NCBI GenBank assembly: GCA_947589225.1 | Contig: CANQBC010000004.1 | Coordinates: 61,233-125,232 of the forward strand | Source: an uncultured Oscillospiraceae bacterium | Lineage (GTDB): Bacteria; Bacillota; Clostridia; Oscillospirales; Oscillospiraceae | DNA: 64,000 bases | Direction: 5' to 3' | Part shown: positions 59,375 through 64,000 of the stretch, piece by piece | Layout of the letters: every line of letters begins with the position of its first letter | How positions within the stretch are numbered: the stretch's first letter is position 1 | Position numbers and translations under genes: made by a program | Notes under the pieces: generated by a model | The model's input: the letters and a program-made list of their open reading frames with translations, nothing else | Database searches by the model: none | Told to the model about the DNA's origin: nothing

Positions 59375-60859
59375 ATGCCTGACCAAACTTCCACCATCAT
59401 CTCCCGCGTCTGGGGTATGTGCAATCCGCTGAGGGATGACGGAGTCTCCTATGGGGACTATCTGGAGCAGCTTACATATCTTATCTTCCTCAAAATGGCG
59501 GACGAGTATTCCAAGCCGCCCTATAAGCGGGACGCAGGGATACCCGCCGGCTGTCAGTGGCCCAATCTGAGTTCTCTCAAGGGCGCGGAGTTGGAGGAGA
59601 AATATAAAACGATTCTGGAGACGCTGGGCGAACAGGGTGGCATCCTGGGGAAAATCTTCAAGGGCGCGGTCAACAAGATCAGCAATGCCGCCATCCTTTA
59701 CCGCATCGTGCAGATGATAGACCGGGAGCGGTGGGTATCCATGTCCTCGGACGTCAAGGGCGAGATTTACGAGGGACTGCTGCAAAAGAACGCCGAGGAC
59801 ATCAAGAGCGGCGCCGGACAGTATTTCACGCCTCGCCCGCTGATCCGGGCCATGGTGGCCTGCGTCCGTCCGGAACCCATGAAGACTGTGGCTGACCCCT
59901 GCTGCGGCAGCGGCGGCTTTTTCCTGGCTGCGCAGTCCTTCCTCGCCAATCCGGCTAACTACACGCTGGATCGTGAGCAAAAGGAATTTCTTAAAAATGG
60001 GACATTTTACGGAAACGAAATCGTACCCGCCACGTATAAAACGGCGCTGATGAATCTCTATCTTCACAACATCGGCGATATCTACGGTAATGTGCCGGTG
60101 ACGTTGGGCGATGCCCTGTTGACTGACCCCGGCTGGCGTGTGGATTACGTACTGACCAATCCGCCCTTTGGCAAAAAGTCCTCTATCACCTTCACCAACG
60201 AGGAGGGTGAGCAGGAGGAAGAGGATCTGGTCTACAACCGGCAGGATTTCTGGACCACCAGTTCCAATAAACAGCTCAACTTCCTCCAGCACATTTACAC
60301 CATCCTGAAGGCGACGGGGAAGGCGGCCGTTGTAGTACCGGACAACGTCCTGTTTGAGGGCGGCGCGGGCGAAACCATCCGCAAAAAGCTGCTGGAGACC
60401 ACCGACCTGCACACGATCCTCCGGCTGCCCACCGGGATTTTTTACAAGCCGGGCGTCAAGGCGAATGTGATTTTCTTTGATAAGCGCCCCGCTTCTGCGG
60501 AGCGGCAGACGAAGGAAGTCTGGATCTATGACTTCCGTACCAATATCCATTTTACGCTGAAGCAGCACCCCATGACCGACACGGACCTGGAAGATTTCAT
60601 CCGCTGCTACCATCCCGAAAACCGCTACCAACGCGCCGAAACGTACTCCGAAGCAAACCCGGAGGGACGCTTCCGCAGATTTACCATCGACGAGATTTTG
60701 GAGCGGGATAAGACGAGCCTGGACATCTTCTGGATTAAGGATAAATCCTTGGCCGATTTGGACAACCTCCCCTCCCCGGAGGAGCTGGCCGATGAGATCT
60801 TAGAAAATCTCCAAAGCGCACTGGACAGTTTTCAGGAGATCAAGGCGAGGTTGGGGTGA
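59375..60859 (+). CDS. hsdM: Type I DNA methyltransferase subunit M (HsdM)
   Basis: 494 residues from ATG 59375 (TTGAGGAGG upstream). N-terminal helical domain (ISRVWGMCNPLRDDGVSYGD), AdoMet motif AGQYFTPRPLIRAMV and VADPCCGSGGFFLAAQSF near 175, catalytic NPPFGKKS near 264. N6-adenine methylase; with HsdS it protects host sites. In many type I loci the order is hsdM-hsdS-hsdR; here hsdR is first and hsdM last. Confidence 0.96.
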   Translation: MPDQTSTIISRVWGMCNPLRDDGVSYGDYLEQLTYLIFLKMADEYSKPPYKRDAGIPAGCQWPNLSSLKGAELEEKYKTILETLGEQGGILGKIFKGAVNKISNAAILYRIVQMIDRERWVSMSSDVKGEIYEGLLQKNAEDIKSGAGQYFTPRPLIRAMVACVRPEPMKTVADPCCGSGGFFLAAQSFLANPANYTLDREQKEFLKNGTFYGNEIVPATYKTALMNLYLHNIGDIYGNVPVTLGDALLTDPGWRVDYVLTNPPFGKKSSITFTNEEGEQEEEDLVYNRQDFWTTSSNKQLNFLQHIYTILKATGKAAVVVPDNVLFEGGAGETIRKKLLETTDLHTILRLPTGIFYKPGVKANVIFFDKRPASAERQTKEVWIYDFRTNIHFTLKQHPMTDTDLEDFIRCYHPENRYQRAETYSEANPEGRFRRFTIDEILERDKTSLDIFWIKDKSLADLDNLPSPEELADEILENLQSALDSFQEIKARLG

Positions 60860-61042
60860 TTGTCTGCTAATCCTCTGAGATGGTGCCCTTATGTGCGTCA
60901 GGATTTGCGGGCAAGCCACTCTGTTGGCAACATAAGAACTGATACGTGGGCCTTTAAGTGATGTGCTATTAGAAAAATATGTGGCACAGGAAGATTTATG
61001 GTCACTTTCGCACATCTTTCCACAATCTTTTCCACAATCCAC

Positions 61043-61071
61043 TTGACAACATACCTTATGGAATATATAAT
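61043..61071 (+). promoter_or_regulatory. Consensus promoter of the Dcd-like/two-TM unit
   Basis: TTGACA (61043-61048), 17 bp, TATAAT (61066-61071), a perfect match, so this unit is transcribed apart from the hsd operon. The span 60860-61042 has no convincing gene; GGCAACATAA occurs at about 60926 and 61122. Confidence 0.92.
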
Positions 61072-61143
61072 AAATAATTATTATCCAAGAGTTCATTTCA
61101 TTGGTTTAACGGTCCGCCATGGCAACATAAAGGAGAGAGTGAA

Positions 61144-61776
61144 ATGATTCTTAGTGAAAAAAATATTCGGGAGCTATCACAAAAGAGCGATAATCCATTG
61201 ATTTCCCCATTTAATGAAAAGCGGCTCCAAGGAGCATCCTACGATGTAAGTCTCTCGGGGAATATCGCGGCGATGAAGAGACTTGGCGAACACATTGACC
61301 CTTCTGTTAAGACTGATTTAAGTCATATGTATCAATACATTACAGTCGGGGATAATGGTTATTCTCTTTCGCCCGGCGAGTACATTCTGGCTGAGTTACA
61401 AGAGGAAATATGTCTTCCCGATACCCTTGCGGCTCATATCCGTCCCCGAACTAGGTTTACAAGGGGCGGCCTGATGATAGCGGATCAGCACTGTAATCCG
61501 ACGTATCATGGGAAATTACAAATTGGCCTTTTTAATGCTGGTGTCAACTCCTTTACAATTCGTCCAGGGACAATTATTGCCCAGCTTGTATTTGAGGAGA
61601 TTTCTTCTGCTCCAAGTGAGGATAAGCTCTATAAAAATAAGCCTGAAGCTGCGTACAGCGACGAAAAAGAGTTCAGAGGCGCGTTATACGGAGAGGCTGG
61701 TTGGACGGAAGACATGAAAGATTTATATGCCTCCATGCTACATGAACTTTCCGGAGGAAAAAATAGTGCAAAGTGA
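61144..61776 (+). CDS. dCTP deaminase/dUTPase-fold protein with altered active site
   Basis: 210 residues, ATG 61144 behind AAGGAGAG. Start and core match the Dcd family: ILSEKNIRELSQKSDNPLIS, QGASYDVSLSGNI, ILAELQEEICLPDTLAAHIR, PRTRFTRGGLMIADQHCNPT, YHGKLQIGLFNAG, IRPGTIIAQLVFEEI. At the place of the deaminase catalytic Glu (L-E-x-x-N in Dcd) the sequence is I-G-L-F-N, so deamination is doubtful; the motif is closer to dUTPase motif 3. Followed by an overlapping two-TM gene. Nucleotide-pool enzymes of this fold are known antiphage effectors; here a sensing role is possible. Confidence 0.8.
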   Translation: MILSEKNIRELSQKSDNPLISPFNEKRLQGASYDVSLSGNIAAMKRLGEHIDPSVKTDLSHMYQYITVGDNGYSLSPGEYILAELQEEICLPDTLAAHIRPRTRFTRGGLMIADQHCNPTYHGKLQIGLFNAGVNSFTIRPGTIIAQLVFEEISSAPSEDKLYKNKPEAAYSDEKEFRGALYGEAGWTEDMKDLYASMLHELSGGKNSAK

Positions 61777-62188
61777 TACTGAATTACTTGATAATGTTAT
61801 TAAAAGCTATGTAACGGGTAGTGGCGAAAAAAAGGGGAAACGATTTACAAAAAAGCAGACTGAAGTAATGGCTTCGGCACTGAAAGGGAAAATTGTATCA
61901 GAAGAATTAATTCCGTTAGTTACTGAATCGCAACTAAGAGTGGAAAAAACGAAAATTGAACAAGAGGCAAAGCTCTATAAGGCAAAAATCTTTTCCCGAT
62001 TAAGAGTTACGTTAATATTTGAGACCATATTTGTCGCATTCCTAGTTGGGATCGTTGTAAACCAAGCTACCGCAGGGATATCCTGGCTGTCAGAAAGATT
62101 AAATTGGATCAGTTGGGGTAGTGTCATTATTGCGTTACTCGTTTGCGTTTTGGTTGTGATATTTGGGACTTCCAATACAGGTGAATAA
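61766..62188 (+). CDS. Two-TM protein coupled to the Dcd-like gene
   Basis: 140 residues from GTG 61766, chosen because GGAGG lies 8 bp upstream inside the dcd-like gene, which it overlaps by 11 bp. Residues 1-70 are soluble and Lys-rich (VTGSGEKKGKRFTKKQTEVM), a coiled segment follows (RVEKTKIEQEAKLYKAKIF), then two TM helices (VTLIFETIFVAFLVGIVVNQ and GSVIIALLVCVLVVIFGTSN). No family recognised. The layout, cytosolic domain plus two TM helices next to a nucleotide-binding protein, is reminiscent of membrane effectors of defence systems. Confidence 0.65.
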   Translation: MQSDTELLDNVIKSYVTGSGEKKGKRFTKKQTEVMASALKGKIVSEELIPLVTESQLRVEKTKIEQEAKLYKAKIFSRLRVTLIFETIFVAFLVGIVVNQATAGISWLSERLNWISWGSVIIALLVCVLVVIFGTSNTGE

Positions 62189-62190
62189 AA

Positions 62191-62430
62191 ATGCAAGATG
62201 AGAAGCGTGAAATACTGCCAGGTCATTATTATAGGCATTTTAAGGGCGGACTGTATTATGTGATTGGGATAGCTACCGACACAGAAACCGAGCAAAAAGT
62301 TGTGGTGTATAGAGCCCAATACGGAAATCGTGAATTGTTTGTTCGTCCATATGATATGTTTGCTGGGATAATAGATAGGCAGAAATACCCCGGAGCGGCA
62401 CAAAAATATAGATTTGAGTTTGTCAAGTAA
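62191..62430 (+). CDS. DUF1653 family protein
   Basis: 79 residues, 2 bp after the previous stop. LPGHYYRHFKGGLYYVIGIA, VVVYRAQYGNRELFVRPYDM: the SH3-like DUF1653 pattern, often linked to nucleotide or restriction loci. Function unknown. Third gene of the Dcd-like unit. Confidence 0.88.
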   Translation: MQDEKREILPGHYYRHFKGGLYYVIGIATDTETEQKVVVYRAQYGNRELFVRPYDMFAGIIDRQKYPGAAQKYRFEFVK

Positions 62431-62487
62431 AGCGACAAATATTGGAAAAGTTTATCAAATTAAAAAACTTGATTAACTGGATGAACA

Positions 62488-62524
62488 ATTAAGCACCTGC
62501 TGTTGAGGTAGGTGCTTAATCGTT
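62488..62524 (+). terminator. Hairpin after the Dcd-like unit
   Basis: ATTAAGCACCT (62488-62498) pairs with AGGTGCTTAAT (62510-62520); only a short C-G-T-T-C tail follows, so termination strength is uncertain. Confidence 0.65.
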
Positions 62525-62631
62525 CTATTTGCATCCTCAATCTTTAAGAAGCTTAAGATGTAAAAAGGCTCCCCGCCTATCTGTTGCTTGATTTGATTTC
62601 TCCTTATTAACGCGAATACATGAATAAAGCA

Positions 62632-63394
62632 ATTTTATGAGACTTATAAGGACGATGAATTTGTGTCACCACTGGTGACACAAATCAGCTGGACGAATCA
62701 TCTGCTAATTATGTCCGGCTCAAAGTCCGCCGAGGAACGGCATTTTTATATGACTCTCTGTGCAAAAGAGCATTATTCTTCCCGTGAACTGGAGCGTCAG
62801 ATGGACAGCGCCTATTATGAGCGGTATATGCTCTCCAGCCACAAGCTGCTCCCAGATCTTGTACCAGCGGATGTACGAAGCAGTATTCTCGATTCCTATG
62901 TCCTGGAATTTCTTGATTTGCCAAAGGACTACTCAGAGAGTAATCTGAGAAAAGCGATTATTGCAAATTTAAAGGATTTTATTTTGGAATTTGGCAAAGA
63001 CTTTTCCTTTATCGGCGAGGAGTACCGCATCCAAGTCGGCGGGCAGGACTTTTACATCGATCTGCTATTCTACAACCGGGCGTTGAGCTGCCTTGTGCCG
63101 GTGGAGCTGAAAATCGGTAAATTCAAGCCGGAGCATATTGGTCAAATAAACTTCTATCTGGAGGCCCTTGACCGGGATGTGAAGAAGCCCAACGAAAATC
63201 CCAGCGTAGGTGTGATCCTGTGCGCCGCCAAGGACGATGCGGTAGTCGAATATGCACTCAGCCGCAGTATGTCGCCAACGTTTGTATCCGATTACACATT
63301 GCGTCTGCCGGACAAGAAACTGCTGCGGGACAAGCTGCGTGAGCTGACAAATCTGGCCCTAGAAGCGGGAGAGAGGGATGAGAAAGAGAATTGA
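62632..63394 (+). pseudogene. 5'-truncated YhcG/DUF1016 PD-(D/E)xK nuclease
   Basis: The conserved frame can be read from about 62632 (IKQFYETYKDDEFVSPLVTQ) but a stop codon lies directly before it, and full YhcG proteins have about 100 more residues with a DUF1016_N domain. A GTG at 62663 could start a 243-residue product. The nuclease core is intact: FIGEEYRIQVGGQDFYIDLL, FYNRALSCLVPVELKIGKFK (Asp ... Glu-x-Lys), HIGQINFYLEALDRDVKK. YhcG genes often travel with type I restriction loci. Either a decayed gene or a nuclease-only derivative. Confidence 0.72.
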
Positions 63395-63485
63395 CTATTC
63401 ATTTCGCAGAGGGTGCGTATTATTTGTTGCTCTTCGTATAGTTAATACTATTCCCCTCCCGAAAATTGCAGGGGGTCCCCCGCAA

Positions 63486-63767
63486 TTATTGAGGGCCTCC
63501 TGTGAGGATCTCAGCCATCAGTCTCGCCCCAAGGGTGAAGGCTTCGCGGAAACGTTGTTCTGCGATGATGCTGACGGCATCAAGGCGGTCATCCTGAATG
63601 GCGTGAAGTAGTTCCTTTTCCTGCTCGTTGAGGCTCGCTTCGAGCCTGTCCTCGTTCTCATGTACCCGTTTCATGATAGCTGCCGCTTCCGCCGTAAGCC
63701 CGCCCATTTGCTCGACCGGACGGATGTTGCCGTAGTAGAGTTCGCTAATGATGCTATCCGTGTTCAT
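63486..63767 (-). CDS. DUF6809-like small protein
   Basis: 93 residues from ATG 63767; MNTDSIISELYYGNIRPVEQ, then MKRVHENEDRLEASLNEQEK and FREAFTLGARLMAEILTGGP. Helical; the 'SIISELYYGNI-P' start is that of DUF6809 proteins common in clostridial elements. The ribosome site GGGGGAG is unusually close to the ATG, so initiation may be weak. Function unknown. Confidence 0.72.
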   Translation of the reverse strand: MNTDSIISELYYGNIRPVEQMGGLTAEAAAIMKRVHENEDRLEASLNEQEKELLHAIQDDRLDAVSIIAEQRFREAFTLGARLMAEILTGGPQ

Positions 63768-63896
63768 CTCCCCCTTTGGCAACACACAATACCGCAGAGA
63801 GGGCGGAAAGTCGAGAAAAACATTGTTGGCAAAACGGAGAATAATCTTTACCCACTTAGATGTGAAAAGCGTCCCCGTTTTGCGTACATTTTCCCT

Positions 63897-63915
63897 GACC
63901 CACACTTTGACCCAC
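63897..63915. repeat. E3 right-end tandem repeat, candidate integrase arm site
   Basis: GACCCACACTTTGACCCAC identical to 51334-51352. A further TGACCCAT follows at 63957-63964. In E1 and E2 the right arm lies 127 and 153 bp from the right attachment site, so the E3 site should lie just beyond the window. Confidence 0.62.
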
Positions 63916-64000
63916 ACGGGGAATAAACTGCTCCCCAAGTCAAGTACAAAATAAGTTGACCCATCAAAAAGAAGGATAGACCCCCGTGGTGAGATAATTG

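Noticed and set aside
60800..61096. Minus-strand frame between hsdM and the Dcd-like gene
   Set aside because: Overlaps hsdM antisense, no ribosome site, and contains the consensus promoter of the next unit.

Overview
The window reads as the chromosome of a high-GC, low-redundancy Gram-positive clostridium. The class II galT, the ECF-type thiT behind a TPP riboswitch, the infC-rpmI-rplT operon, SLH-domain envelope proteins, GlnRS and sigma-A promoters spaced by 17 bp all fit a gut Oscillospiraceae-like member of the Eubacteriales. This placement is inference from gene content; there is no 16S in the window. The housekeeping backbone is GC-rich. Three integrated elements and a few small islands are visibly more AT-rich.

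Layout. 1-1541: partial DUF1624-like membrane protein and ychF. 1525-11894: element E1, inserted exactly at the 5' end of ychF, with int, xis, primase-helicase and repressor, plus cargo (serine recombinase, Ada-like metal-binding protein, and an HTH/endonuclease-III-like fusion with a membrane partner). 12000-42500: backbone with TPP riboswitch-thiT, galK-galE-galT, a PAS/ATPase protein, gap (its 3' end duplicated around a 1.2 kb insert), glnS, an ABC exporter with a leader-peptide attenuator, feoAB, a YitT protein, prmA, two paralogous AT-rich small-membrane-protein units, infC-rpmI-rplT, an SLH/L,D-transpeptidase, a hybrid sensor kinase, and ddl-murF-rluA. 42550-42705: tRNA-Asp and tRNA-Thr. 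42661-51260: element E2 in tRNA-Thr, which resembles a small phage satellite (primase, DUF3987 helicase-like protein, terminase-small-subunit-like protein, LysM protein, paired iterons). 51215 to beyond 64000: element E3 in tandem at the same tRNA site, carrying a type I restriction-modification operon with a proteasome-fold protein between hsdS and hsdM, then a dCTP-deaminase/dUTPase-like protein paired with a two-TM protein, and a truncated YhcG nuclease.

How the parts work together. E1 splits ychF from its native promoter, which now lies at 12130-12158 and fires into the far end of the element. E1 carries look-alikes of both the promoter (2844-2872, before int) and the ribosome-binding leader (1542-1573), so int and ychF now appear to form one operon. 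All three elements have int at the left end, pointing at the attachment site, and at both ends a tandem pair of short direct repeats of 11-12 bp period, best read as integrase arm sites. The E3 right arm pair lies 85 bp from the window end, which predicts its tRNA-Thr att copy just outside.

The strongest candidates for undescribed biology are the Ser-nucleophile proteasome-like protein inside the hsd operon, the Dcd-like/two-TM pair beside it, the HTH/HhH/[4Fe-4S] fusion operon of E1, the period-9 inverted triple iterons of E2, and the ermC-style attenuator before the ABC exporter.
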